A stretch of 64,000 nt of DNA, from contig CBDAQW010000040.1 of assembly GCA_965199185.1 (NCBI GenBank), positions 65,099-129,098 of the forward strand. The letters run 5' to 3'. The position numbers and the translations under genes were made by a program. The stretch's first letter is position 1. Each line of letters opens with the position of its first letter. Under the pieces are notes generated by a model. That model did no database searches. It was not told where the DNA came from and saw nothing but the letters and a program-made list of their open reading frames with translations. Of the stretch, positions 18,906-28,532 are shown piece after piece. The stretch is from Endozoicomonas sp965199185. Its GTDB lineage: Bacteria > Pseudomonadota > Gammaproteobacteria > Pseudomonadales > Endozoicomonadaceae.

Positions 18906-20582
18906 TCATTGCATAAAGTGTTTGGAAACAGCACTTCTCTGAGTGGTCTGCCAGTGATCTGCGACATCAATATCGACTATTTCCGGTGGTAGCAACCGAC
19001 CTTTGATCAAGTCAGCGGCTCTTTCAGCGACCATAATGGTAGGTGCATTGAGATTCCCATTGGTAATGACAGGAAATATGGAGGAATCGATCACTCTGAG
19101 CCGCTCGATACCTCTGACGCGGGTTTGAGAATCAACCACGGCATTATCATCTTCGCCCATACGACAGGTGCAGGATGGATGGTAGGCACTTTCAACACAA
19201 CTACGGATAAATTCATCAATTTCTGCATCAGACTGTATACTGATGCCCGGCTGAATTTCATCTGCCCGGTAAGGGTCAAAGGCTGGCTGATTAATAATTT
19301 CCCGGGTTAACCGGACACAGGCACGAAAGCCCTCTCTGTCGTCTTCGTGCTGAAGATAGTTAAATAAAATCTCCGGTTTGACCCGGGGATTTTTGTCGAC
19401 AACCCAAACCCGACCCCGGCTTTTCGGTTTGTTATGACCAATATGCACTTGAAAACCATGCCCTTTAAAAGCACATTTACCATCGTATCTCATTGCTGCA
19501 GGCAAAAAGTGATACTGCAAATCAGGCCATTCAATACCAGCTTTTGAGCGGATAAACCCACAAGACTCAAAATGATTACTGGCACCCAGGCCTTTTCTTG
19601 TCAAAATCCACTCGGCGCCAATTTTCATTCTACTGAACAGCCCTAATTTACCGTTCAAAGTAATAGGCTGTTTACAACGGAACTGACAATAAAACTCAAG
19701 ATGATCCTGAAGATTCTCACCAACACCCGGCAGTTCGTGCTGCGGCTCTATGCCTGACCGTTCAAGCACCTGGGTTGGCCCGATGCCGGATAATTGCAAA
19801 AGCTGTGGTGAACCAATAGAACCTGCACAAAGAATCACTTCTTTATTCGCCTCAACCTCAACAAGCTGCCCATTCCGTTCATACCGCACCCCCCGAGCTA
19901 TTTTTCCATCCAACAACACCTTATGCACCAGTGCTCTGGTTTTTACATGAAGATTTTGTCTTCTCATCGCTGGTCTCAGGTAGGCATTGGCGGTTGAGCA
20001 GCGCACACCTTTTTTTACGGTCATATGCATTGATCCGAAACCTTCCTGCTGCCGACCGTTGTAATCCGCCGTGTGCAGATAACCTGCCTGAACACCAGCA
20101 TCAATAAATGCCTTATAAAGCGGATTCACCATTTCATTCCCGTTATTGACTGACAAAGGACCGGAATCCCCACGGTATTGGTCACCACCATAGAGCCAGT
20201 TCTCAGCTTTTTTGAAGTAAGGCAGGCAGTGTGCATAATCCCAGTTTCTGGCACCAAGCGTTTGCCATTCGTCGAAATCTCTGGCGTGACCACGCACATA
20301 CACCATGCCATTAATCGAAGAAGAACCACCCAGAACCTTGCCCCTTGGACAGTGCAGCCGGCGATCATTAAGATAGGGTTCCGGCTCTGTTGAATATTGC
20401 CAGGCATACTTTTTAGTATTCATAGGAATCGACAGGGCAGCCGGCATTTGGATAAAAATACTTCGGTCACTGCCTCCCGTTTCCAGAAGCAATACACTTG
20501 TGTTGATATCTTCTGATAATCGATTGGCCAACACACACCCTGCCGACCCGGCCCCAACAATAACGTAATCAAATGATTTCAT
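18906..20582 (-). CDS. betA: Choline dehydrogenase BetA (GMC oxidoreductase)
   Basis: The frame opens at 20624, but the conserved start is MKSFDYVIVGAGSAGCVLANRL at 20582, giving 558 residues, the usual length. GMC features: the N-terminal FAD-binding GAGSAGCVLA, GKVLGGSSSINGMVYVRGH, CAGSIGSPQLLQLSGIGP, and the C-terminal catalytic His region SAYHPSCTCRMG with NGNLNAPTIMVAERAADLI. It oxidises choline to betaine aldehyde at the membrane. It follows betB on the same strand but is separated from it by about 400 bp carrying a MITE-like repeat. Confidence 0.95.
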   Translation of the reverse strand: MKSFDYVIVGAGSAGCVLANRLSEDINTSVLLLETGGSDRSIFIQMPAALSIPMNTKKYAWQYSTEPEPYLNDRRLHCPRGKVLGGSSSINGMVYVRGHARDFDEWQTLGARNWDYAHCLPYFKKAENWLYGGDQYRGDSGPLSVNNGNEMVNPLYKAFIDAGVQAGYLHTADYNGRQQEGFGSMHMTVKKGVRCSTANAYLRPAMRRQNLHVKTRALVHKVLLDGKIARGVRYERNGQLVEVEANKEVILCAGSIGSPQLLQLSGIGPTQVLERSGIEPQHELPGVGENLQDHLEFYCQFRCKQPITLNGKLGLFSRMKIGAEWILTRKGLGASNHFESCGFIRSKAGIEWPDLQYHFLPAAMRYDGKCAFKGHGFQVHIGHNKPKSRGRVWVVDKNPRVKPEILFNYLQHEDDREGFRACVRLTREIINQPAFDPYRADEIQPGISIQSDAEIDEFIRSCVESAYHPSCTCRMGEDDNAVVDSQTRVRGIERLRVIDSSIFPVITNGNLNAPTIMVAERAADLIKGRLLPPEIVDIDVADHWQTTQRSAVSKHFMQ

Positions 20583-20783
20583 TTCGAACCTAAAATGCGG
20601 CTGGTTAATATTCAGAATGATCACAAAAACAAATAAACTGAGTCCGTCGGCTTATCCAAAAGACAAAAAACAACCACTGGCTCTGAAAGAGTGCACAAAA
20701 CCTTATGTCATTATGAGTGTCAGACTGAGTAGGGACTCAAAGTGATGCAAAGAAGATCAATTCATTTAAAAATACAAATTCAA

Positions 20784-20962
20784 CCCGATGTGTGACTTTT
20801 AATTTCAACATGGCTATCCATGCCACGTGGATCCCGTACAGTCCCTGTACGGGATGACAGCAGAGCGCACAAAACCTCTACTAGCTGTCATTCTGTACAG
20901 GGAGCGTACAGAACCCATAAGCCATGGATTGGCAACCTACGAGATAAAAGTCACACATCGGG
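20784..20962. repeat. MITE-like palindromic element, copy 1 (179 bp)
   Basis: The ends are an inverted repeat, CCCGATGTGTGACTTTTA at 20784 and its complement ending at 20962. Subterminal words GGCTATCCATG and CCATGGATTGGCAACC recur in copies at 36765 and 45258. The interior has a second hairpin (CCCGTACAGTCCCTGTACGGG). No coding capacity. It lies between betB and betA. Confidence 0.85.
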
Positions 20963-20978
20963 TAAATTCATCAACACC

Positions 20979-22481
20979 TTAAAATGGCACAACCACTGGC
21001 TGCATTCCGACATAGACCGCTTTTAATTGGGTGTAATGCCTCAGTGTTTCCAGACCATTTTCACGACCAATACCTGATAATTTGTAACCCCCGACGGGCA
21101 TCTCAACAGGAGACAGACCATAACTATTCAGCCAGCAAATTCCTGCATCCATTGCATGAGCGACTCGATGAGCACGGCGAATATTCCGGGTGTATATACC
21201 CGCCGCAAGACCATAAGCGGTATTGTTGGCTCTACTGATCACCTCATCTTCTTCAGAAAAGGTGAGAATACACATCACCGGCCCAAAGATTTCTTCTCTT
21301 ACCAGAGTCATATCGTCGCAGCAGTCTGACAAAATTGTCGGGGCAACAAAGTAACCTCCGGGTGCATTATCTGGTGACAGCGCTCTACCGCCTTCAAGCA
21401 GGGTCGCGCCTTCTTCAACCCCTTTACGAATATACTCGAGAACCTTTTTTTGATGATGTTCCGAAATCAGCGCCCCAAAATTTGTGCTTCCATCCATTGG
21501 ATCACCAATGACGATATTGTTTCTGGTACGCTCAAGAAGGCGATCAATAAAAAACGGTGCAATGCTGTCCTGAAGATACACGCGTGTACAGTTAGTGCAG
21601 ATTTCTCCCTGAGTGTAAAAATTACCGAGCATCGCGGCAGACACCGCCTCTTCAATATCCGCATCATCAAAGACAATTAAAGGTGATTTACCGCCCAACT
21701 CCATCGTCAGCGGTTTCAGGAAAGCAGCTGAATCGGACATCACCTGTTGACCTGTTGCCACCTCACCAGTAAAAGACACTTTTTTTATATCAGGGTGTTT
21801 TGTCAGCCAGGCACCGACATTGCCGTCACCTTGCACCACATTAAATACACCGGGAGGCATGCCCGCTTCGATAAAAATTTCTGCCAGCTTAAGCGCTGAA
21901 TGCGGTGTTTCTTCAGAGGGTTTAAAGATCATGCTGTTGCCACAGGCCAGGGCAGGAGCGGCCTTCCAGCAAGCAATCTGCAGCGGGTAATTCCAGGCAC
22001 CAATACCGGCACAAATACCCAAAGGCTCACGACGGGTGTAGTAAAAATCTGCCCCTAGATCCTGCTGATTGCCCTCTATAGACGACGCCAGACCGGCAAA
22101 AAACTCAAGGCAGTCAGCACCGCTGGCGACATCAACCGTAGAAGCCTCCTGCCAAGGCTTACCGGTATCCCGGACTTCAATTCTCGCCAGTTCATCATTA
22201 CGTTCACGCAACAGCGTAACCGCACGATTTAATATACGACAACGTTGAACTGCTGGCATGGATGACCACAATAAAAAGCCACTATAGGCACTTTCAATGG
22301 CCGCTTGCAAAATAAACTCATCGGAGGTTTGAACACGGTAGCTCAAGCTGCCACTGGCAGGGTTATACACAGGAAAGGAATTGCCTGTCTTGTTATCAAC
22401 ATACCTGCCACCAACAAAACTGCACAACAACTCGATTCTCTCAACCTGCCCGACCTGCTTAATACCCGATGAATGAGTCAT
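20979..22481 (-). CDS. betB: Betaine aldehyde dehydrogenase BetB
   Basis: A 500-residue aldehyde dehydrogenase that converts betaine aldehyde to glycine betaine with NAD(P)+. Motifs: GIGAWNYPLQIACWKAAPALA near residue 160, VSFTGEVATGQQ, catalytic Glu in MELGGKSPLIVF, catalytic Cys in FYTQGEICTNCTR, and EEIFGPVMCIL. Together with BetA it makes the osmoprotectant betaine from choline. The regulator BetI, usually beside betB, is absent; an IS4-type element begins 200 bp upstream. Confidence 0.95.
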   Translation of the reverse strand: MTHSSGIKQVGQVERIELLCSFVGGRYVDNKTGNSFPVYNPASGSLSYRVQTSDEFILQAAIESAYSGFLLWSSMPAVQRCRILNRAVTLLRERNDELARIEVRDTGKPWQEASTVDVASGADCLEFFAGLASSIEGNQQDLGADFYYTRREPLGICAGIGAWNYPLQIACWKAAPALACGNSMIFKPSEETPHSALKLAEIFIEAGMPPGVFNVVQGDGNVGAWLTKHPDIKKVSFTGEVATGQQVMSDSAAFLKPLTMELGGKSPLIVFDDADIEEAVSAAMLGNFYTQGEICTNCTRVYLQDSIAPFFIDRLLERTRNNIVIGDPMDGSTNFGALISEHHQKKVLEYIRKGVEEGATLLEGGRALSPDNAPGGYFVAPTILSDCCDDMTLVREEIFGPVMCILTFSEEDEVISRANNTAYGLAAGIYTRNIRRAHRVAHAMDAGICWLNSYGLSPVEMPVGGYKLSGIGRENGLETLRHYTQLKAVYVGMQPVVVPF

Positions 22482-22680
22482 AAAATAACTATATTTTTAA
22501 TGCCTGATTGTCAAAATCCAAAAATTTCTCTGAAATTATAGACGCTTTAGAACAAAGTATATTTTTTTGATGAGAGACTTTTATTAGAGGTTATTGGAGA
22601 GCAAAACAAAGAGGCGGCAAGTCATCTCCGTAGATTGACAAGCGCCTCCCAAACAGAGCTTAAACAAGAGGGCTTTAGAT

Positions 22681-24134
22681 CAATGTCACTGACTTAAGCC
22701 GCTTTCCCTTGGTACTGCTTCAATCTGCGTGCCTCAGCTCTCGGGTGTTGTAGCCTTTTATGCGGCTTTGGTCGTCTCTTTACAGCTCTTGGTTCTGACC
22801 TTCCCGGACGATTACCAACAACATGTCGGCCTATTATTTCCAGCATGTTGACGATCTTCTCTTCCAGCCAGTCGCCGCGCGCTCCCAGTAATGTCTGGTG
22901 GAAGGATACCAGCGTTTCCTGTGCCGCTTTAAAGCTGATCTCTCTGGGCATTTTCCTGATGCGTACTGCTGCCTTACCCATAAGGGCGCGTATCACGTTG
23001 TAAACCAACAGGTTCACTGCAATTTCTTTTCTCACCATTTCCGGACTTTTGCACCGGAGCATTTCCATTTGCATAGTGGTTTTGATCACATCAAAATCGG
23101 TTTCAACGTGCCAGCGCTTCAGATACAGGCCGATGATCTCGGTACGAGAATACTCTTCAGCATCCAGTAAAGTGGTGACGATTATACGGGTCTTATTTTT
23201 GACGGCACGAATAACCAGCTCATCAGGCATCTGATCGTATAATTCCCGGCTCATCCATTCCGGTCTTGCAGGGCGTGTTAGCCTGAACAGCCCGTCTTTG
23301 TTGCCCAACCGTTGGTAGCACTTTCTGAAGTCAATAAGTCGTGCACCGTTTTTCTCAAACACCACATCTGCCCCGGCATGCAGCACAAGAGCCAGCAGGA
23401 AATAATTTTCAAAATTCGCATCACCCAGCAGAATGTCGCCAGCACGCAGGTGAAACAGGAGCCTTCTGAGCAGGGCTTGCTCACCCGTCTCTTTGCCCTG
23501 GTAAGGAGCTACTGCATAATCGAGTAACGCACCACTGCCAAGGGATATCAAAACAAGAATTCTAAGAACAGGGAAACCAAGCCCTTTTTTTGGGTGTCAG
23601 GCTGAGGGTATTCATGTTGGTTTTTCTCGGTGTCCGGCATTAAGAGTGTTGAGCCGTCAGTGATCAGAACTCGGCGTTGATGCCAGAGACAGGATTCTGG
23701 TGAGGCGCTGTCGAGGTTATTGCCTGAGGTGCGCAGCAGTACGTTAATTGATTCCTCTGTTAATCGCTGCCGTGCTTTGGCATACGCACCGGTTCCGGTA
23801 TTGGAAGGCTTGTTACCATTGACGGCCTGCCCGGTTTGTGTTTGACTCATGAACAGGGTTAGGGTTTTAGAGGGAGGAAAGTCCCTGGCTCTGAAGCCAG
23901 GATAACTTGCCTGAAAAGCGTTGAGGTCATCAGGGGTGAGAATCGATGACAGTGCATCGTTGCCAGTTTGGGCAAATTGACGAAGGCAATCATTAGCGAG
24001 GGACAGAAATTCAGGGCTAAACTTGGTCATGGCTTGCTCGGGGAGATGAAATTGTTCAAAGACTGTTATAGTCGTTTTTCTTCTCGGGCAAGCCTTGGTG
24101 TTTCAGAGAATGAGCCTTAAGTCAGTGCCATTAG
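22681..24134 (-). mobile_element. IS4-family insertion sequence, 1454 bp, 9-bp target duplication
   Basis: The inverted ends share AATG(T/G)CACTGACTTAAG (left from 22681, right ending at 24134). GCTTTAGAT is present directly outside both ends (22672-22680 and 24135-24143), a 9-bp target duplication. The element sits between betB and lolD and contains one minus-strand transposase gene. Confidence 0.87.
22694..24030 (-). pseudogene. IS4-family transposase with one frameshift
   Basis: The N-terminal frame 24030-23548 includes RQRLTEESINVLL and LITDGSTLLMPDT (first catalytic Asp). The C-terminal frame 23551-22694 includes LLGDANFENYF (second Asp) and YLKRWHVETDFDVIK, an exact Y-(2)-R-(3)-E-(6)-K signature. 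They join at an A7 run (plus-strand T7 at 23585-23591): shifting one base gives QKKGLGFPVLRILVLISLG, the usual junction sequence. About 450 codons if repaired. Otherwise intact, so this may be a recent lesion or a sequence error. Confidence 0.9.
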
Positions 24135-24168
24135 GCTTTAGATATTTTTTAAAGACAACCGACGTCTA

Positions 24169-24864
24169 TCAGGCCTGATTCAAATACCCATTTTCCAAAC
24201 GCCAGGCGCTGTCCATCTGCTTTGCCAAACTCATATCATGAGTCACCACCACAAAACTGGTGGTCAATTCCTGACTGAGACGAGTCATTAACTCATGGAT
24301 TTTACCGGCGGTATTTGGATCAAGATTGCCGGTGGGCTCATCCATCAACACCAGATCCGGTTGCCCGACAATAGCTCTGGCAATCGCCACCCGTTGGCGT
24401 TCACCGCCGGAAAGCTCGCCCGGTTTGTGTTTGACTCTGGCTGACAGCCCTACAGCATCAAGCATCTCAAGAGCTTGCTGTTTTGCCTGTTTTACCGGCA
24501 CTTCGCTGCGCATCAACAAGGGCATGGCGACATTTTCCATGGCGGTGAATTCGGGCAACAGATGATGAAACTGATAAACAAACCCCAGATGACGGTTACG
24601 CAGTTCACCCTTTTTCTTTTCCGGTAACTGCACCAGATTATGACCACATACACGAACATCGCCTTCTGATGGAGAATCCAGCCCTGCCAACAATTGCAAC
24701 AAAGTACTTTTACCGGAACCAGAAGTACCGACAACCGCAATTCGCTCAGACGGCATCACTTTGAGGTTTATATCGTTCAGGACTTTAAGAACTTCCGGAC
24801 CTTCATCAAATTGTTTAGACAGGTTACGGCATTCCAGCACAGGCATAGTGTTGACATCATTCAT
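24169..24864 (-). CDS. lolD: Lipoprotein-releasing system ATPase LolD
   Basis: A 231-residue ABC ATPase. Walker A GTSGSGKSTLLQ, Q-loop VYQFHHLLPEFTAMEN (the LLPEF/TAMEN stretch is typical of LolD), signature LSGGERQRVAIARA, Walker B LVLMDEPTGNLD, and H-loop VVVTHD are all present. It powers release of outer-membrane lipoproteins from the inner membrane. The start overlaps the end of lolC by 8 bases, so the two are translationally coupled. Confidence 0.95.
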   Translation of the reverse strand: MNDVNTMPVLECRNLSKQFDEGPEVLKVLNDINLKVMPSERIAVVGTSGSGKSTLLQLLAGLDSPSEGDVRVCGHNLVQLPEKKKGELRNRHLGFVYQFHHLLPEFTAMENVAMPLLMRSEVPVKQAKQQALEMLDAVGLSARVKHKPGELSGGERQRVAIARAIVGQPDLVLMDEPTGNLDPNTAGKIHELMTRLSQELTTSFVVVTHDMSLAKQMDSAWRLENGYLNQA

Positions 24865-26101
24865 AGCGCAGCGCCTCCGCAGGCTCGGTTTTGGAAGCCC
24901 GCCAGGCGGGGTACAGAGTTGCCAGAAAACTCATCAGTAAACCAGACACACCAATAATCACGACATCCTGCCACATCACATGGGAAGGTAAATAACTGAT
25001 GAAATAAACATCAGGGTTAAGGAAATGAATACCCAGCATTTTTTCAATAGCACCGACAATAGCAGAGACATTCAGCGCCCCGATCACCCCCAAAATAACA
25101 CCAAGTAATGTACCTATAACCCCAATCAGTGAACCCTGCACCATAAACACGCCCATAATGGTTCTAGGGCTGGCTCCGAAGGTGCGAAGAATGGCAATGT
25201 CGCCTTTCTTGTCAGTTACCATCATCACCAGCGTCGAAACAATATTGAACGCTGCTACAGCAACAATCAGGGTCAGCAGCAAGCCGACCATGGTTTTTTC
25301 CATTTGAATAGCCTGAAACAGACGACCATGGGTACGTGTCCAGTCCTGAACGTAATAACGCCCTGGCAGATTAGTTGCGACATTCCAGGCCAGCTCCGGC
25401 GCATCAAACAGGTTATCCATCTTCAGGCGAATGCCGGTGACACCCTCTGGCACTCTGAGAAACCGCGCCAGATCCTGAACCTGTGCATACGCGAGATTGC
25501 CATCCACATCAGCACCGACAGAAAATACGCCGACCACTTTAAAGCGTTTAAGCCGGGGCAGAACACCAGCGAGATTGACACTGGCTTCAGGCAACACCAT
25601 GGTGACTTTATCACCAACATAAACGCCGAGATAATTAGCCAGAATCTCACCGAGCAGGATACCAAACTCACCCGGCTTAAGATCATCCACCGTTCCGGTA
25701 ACCATGTGATCATTAATAATGGAGACTTCCTTCTCATACTGAGAATCAATACCGTAAATCATGGCACCACGTACCTGATCGCCACTGGTTAGCATGCCCT
25801 GGGCATCGACAAAAGGTGAAGCCGCCGCGATCCCATTTTGTTGAGGGATATCGTCCACCAAAGCCTGCCAATCGGACAGACCACCATTAGCCGCCGTAAT
25901 CGTGGCATGAGGCACCATGCCAAGCACTCGCTGTTTTAACTCCCGGTCAAATCCATTCATCACAGACAGAACAATAATCAGGACAGAAACGCCGAGCGTC
26001 AGCCCAACCATCGATGTGCCGGAGATAAAGGAAATAAAATGATTCCTTCGTTTAGCTCGGGTATAGCGTAAGCCGAGAAAAAAGGGTAATGGTCTGAACA
26101 T
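24857..26101 (-). CDS. lolC: Lipoprotein-releasing system permease LolC/LolE
   Basis: A 414-residue permease with one N-terminal membrane helix (GTSMVGLTLGVSVLIIVLSVMNGF), a large periplasmic domain (residues about 50-265) and three C-terminal helices starting at LLLTLIVAVAAFNIVSTLVM, the MacB/FtsX-type layout. It forms the LolCDE complex with LolD. Only one permease gene is present here, so a homodimeric LolF-type system or a lolE elsewhere is possible. It is the first gene of the pair. Confidence 0.92.
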   Translation of the reverse strand: MFRPLPFFLGLRYTRAKRRNHFISFISGTSMVGLTLGVSVLIIVLSVMNGFDRELKQRVLGMVPHATITAANGGLSDWQALVDDIPQQNGIAAASPFVDAQGMLTSGDQVRGAMIYGIDSQYEKEVSIINDHMVTGTVDDLKPGEFGILLGEILANYLGVYVGDKVTMVLPEASVNLAGVLPRLKRFKVVGVFSVGADVDGNLAYAQVQDLARFLRVPEGVTGIRLKMDNLFDAPELAWNVATNLPGRYYVQDWTRTHGRLFQAIQMEKTMVGLLLTLIVAVAAFNIVSTLVMMVTDKKGDIAILRTFGASPRTIMGVFMVQGSLIGVIGTLLGVILGVIGALNVSAIVGAIEKMLGIHFLNPDVYFISYLPSHVMWQDVVIIGVSGLLMSFLATLYPAWRASKTEPAEALRYE

Positions 26102-26351
26102 GTAGTCGCCAGGTTATGTGTACATATTGCATGACAAAAATATATGACAAAAACAGTACACCTATTGGTTGATAAAATGTATCGGCATATCGATAAAATG
26201 TGTCGTTTATTATGTCATACCAGCCATACTCTCAGAAGATTGCCTCACCGTTTATTTACCTTCATTTTCCTTGTCATTATTGAAAAACAATCTTTTTAGT
26301 CTACTTTCATGATGTCAGAGCCTGTATCTTGTCCAGAGGCCAATTACTATT
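26102..26351. promoter_or_regulatory. Divergent promoter region between lolC and a secreted-protein gene
   Basis: This AT-rich 250-bp gap separates divergent genes. It contains a direct repeat of about 15 bp (GATAAAATGT(A/G)TCG at 26173 and 26195) separated by about 22 bp. The repeat could be a regulator site. No promoter hexamers are assigned with confidence. Confidence 0.35.
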
Positions 26352-28484
26352 ATGAGTAAACCGTCGAGCACACGCTTTTTCAGCGTACCGACTCCCTCTC
26401 TCATACTATCTCCACTGCTATTTCTGCTCCCGATATTGATCATACGTCCTCAACTGGTAACGGCTTCAACCTCTGTTAATTGCTTTAGTGATCCTGGCTT
26501 TCTTTCACAATCTCTTTCGAAACCTGCCCACTCTGTTCCTGCACTATTATCGCTGACTGGGTATGGAATAGCGCAGCTTTGGATTTCCGGCCAGTTTCAT
26601 ATTGCTATACCTTCCATGCCCAATATCGGAACACTCATATCCGAACAAATAAAAAACGAAAGAGAAATAGAAGGTGCTGCCAAAAACATTGATGAGTCTT
26701 TCAAGGTTTATCAATATCATGCCCCTTTCAGCGCAGACAAATTCAAACTGTACACAACAATGGAGGACGAAAAGTTAACCAAACCACCAAACCGACCTGA
26801 CGACACCGCTTGGTCTGATGACATAGAAGCAGCATCATCCGAAGAAGAAACGCCAAGGTATCTCTTTGAGCAATTAATGGCGAGCGTTTCTTACGATCAA
26901 ATACATACGACAGAAGATATAGAGTTTGAAAAAGAAACGACTAACGCTTTCTTTAAAGCCCCAGAGAAAAAGAACATAACTGGGTCTGTCATCAATCACC
27001 TTGGAAACACCGTCGGCACAATCGAATCAAACGAAGATGAAAATATAACACTTGAAGAGATGAGTGAAACAATATCAGAAGATTTCAAACAAGACTCCCC
27101 TTCGCTGGAAATGGATTATACCACTCTATTAGATGCATACCTGTCCAGAATATGTACTAAAACAGAGCAAGACGACGAACAAGAAATTGACTGCACCAGC
27201 CATTTCAGCGTTAATGTAAATAGCAAAGTCCCATATCCAGAAAGTCAATCTAAAAAGAATATTTCACTTATTGGTTTAGCCGCAATATTAAATAGAAAAG
27301 AGTTATTTTATGCCATGCTGAAACAAGAAGAAGCCGACATTAACAATCTTGGTTCTTATAGATTATCTCAGAAAGACATACACCCTCAAATAAGCAATAT
27401 TATTATTGAAGGAAGTACTGAAATAATTAAAGTACTGGTTAACCTTGATTTGTCACCAAATTGGAATTCAGCTTTTCAAGACTCCTATCTAAGTCTTTCC
27501 GGTTCACAAGGACAGACTGAAATTTTGAAATTTTTTCTGGAGCAAGGCAATTACGCCAACAAAAAAAAGAATCAGCCCTTCATCAAAGAAGCTTTTATCA
27601 ACACGATAAATTCCTATTGCAACCCTTACCCTAATTTTGAAGCGTTAACACTTCCGGAAAACTACCCAACTGATAACTCGAACTTAGCCCCTATCCAGAA
27701 CAACATCTTTAACTGCTTTGAATTACTATTAAAACACCAAGCAGACAGATTACTGAACAATGAGGAGATTAATGCAATTGCCAAAGATGCATTTACCCAT
27801 CTATCCATACCTATAACGGATTATCTATTAAAAAATCTCAGAGAGAGGCTAAAAAAAGATAACCTTATAGACTATTTGAGATATCCTATAAGGCGTAAAT
27901 CAATGCATTTAAATTCATCTGCTATAGAATTCATAAACCATCTTGAGAATGAGGGATTTATCACTTTAGAAGAAAACTCTTCTGCCTTAAAAAGGCTAAC
28001 TTATTATGCAGCAGAAGCACCGCTACCAAAATCTTTAGATTTACACGAATACCTATTATCCAAAGGCGCAACCTATTCAAATAAATTCTATCTATTATTC
28101 GAATTATTCTTTTTAAACAACTCTCTACACTTTCTTACTGAAGATAAAAAAATGGACATAATAAAAGCTTATGAGCAGCTTTTTGAATATATTCGCCATT
28201 ACAGAAGCCAAGAAGAATTAGAAGCATTCGTCAATTACTTCACCACCTCTCTCATGAACAAATATACCTCTCGTGATGAACTGAAATCGATAAACCGGCT
28301 ACTAACACCTAAGACCCATCTGTTCACTATTTTTTCATATCTAATAGAAAAAGCATCAGAAGAAAATGATCATGAGAACAAGCGTGAGACAGCCAAACTT
28401 GATGAAAAAGAACTCTTAAACCCCTTCAACCATATTCATCAACACCCTCTTCAGGACTCTGAAAGTGGCTTTTCAGAGAATTGA
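26352..28484 (+). CDS. Secreted or exported protein of unknown function, 710 aa
   Basis: An acidic 710-residue protein. Residues about 14-38 (PSLILSPLLFLLPILIIRPQLV) form a hydrophobic signal-like segment followed by TASTS, a possible cleavage site. The central part (residues about 305-400) has degenerate ankyrin-like helices (LIGLAAILNRKELFYAMLKQEEADIN, STEIIKVLVNLDLSPN, QTEILKFFLEQG). The C-terminal third is helical and charged. No catalytic motif is seen and I do not recognise a family. Base composition is markedly AT-rich compared with lolC and gal genes, which suggests acquired or fast-evolving DNA. A host-interaction role is only a guess. Confidence 0.7.
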   Translation: MSKPSSTRFFSVPTPSLILSPLLFLLPILIIRPQLVTASTSVNCFSDPGFLSQSLSKPAHSVPALLSLTGYGIAQLWISGQFHIAIPSMPNIGTLISEQIKNEREIEGAAKNIDESFKVYQYHAPFSADKFKLYTTMEDEKLTKPPNRPDDTAWSDDIEAASSEEETPRYLFEQLMASVSYDQIHTTEDIEFEKETTNAFFKAPEKKNITGSVINHLGNTVGTIESNEDENITLEEMSETISEDFKQDSPSLEMDYTTLLDAYLSRICTKTEQDDEQEIDCTSHFSVNVNSKVPYPESQSKKNISLIGLAAILNRKELFYAMLKQEEADINNLGSYRLSQKDIHPQISNIIIEGSTEIIKVLVNLDLSPNWNSAFQDSYLSLSGSQGQTEILKFFLEQGNYANKKKNQPFIKEAFINTINSYCNPYPNFEALTLPENYPTDNSNLAPIQNNIFNCFELLLKHQADRLLNNEEINAIAKDAFTHLSIPITDYLLKNLRERLKKDNLIDYLRYPIRRKSMHLNSSAIEFINHLENEGFITLEENSSALKRLTYYAAEAPLPKSLDLHEYLLSKGATYSNKFYLLFELFFLNNSLHFLTEDKKMDIIKAYEQLFEYIRHYRSQEELEAFVNYFTTSLMNKYTSRDELKSINRLLTPKTHLFTIFSYLIEKASEENDHENKRETAKLDEKELLNPFNHIHQHPLQDSESGFSEN

Positions 28485-28532
28485 TCGAATCATTGGAAAC
28501 GCTTGCAAATCACCCCATCTTAATTTTCTGTT

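Noticed and set aside
24694..25792. Plus-strand frames opposite lolD/lolC
   Set aside because: They overlap fully conserved ABC ATPase and permease genes and show no motifs of their own.
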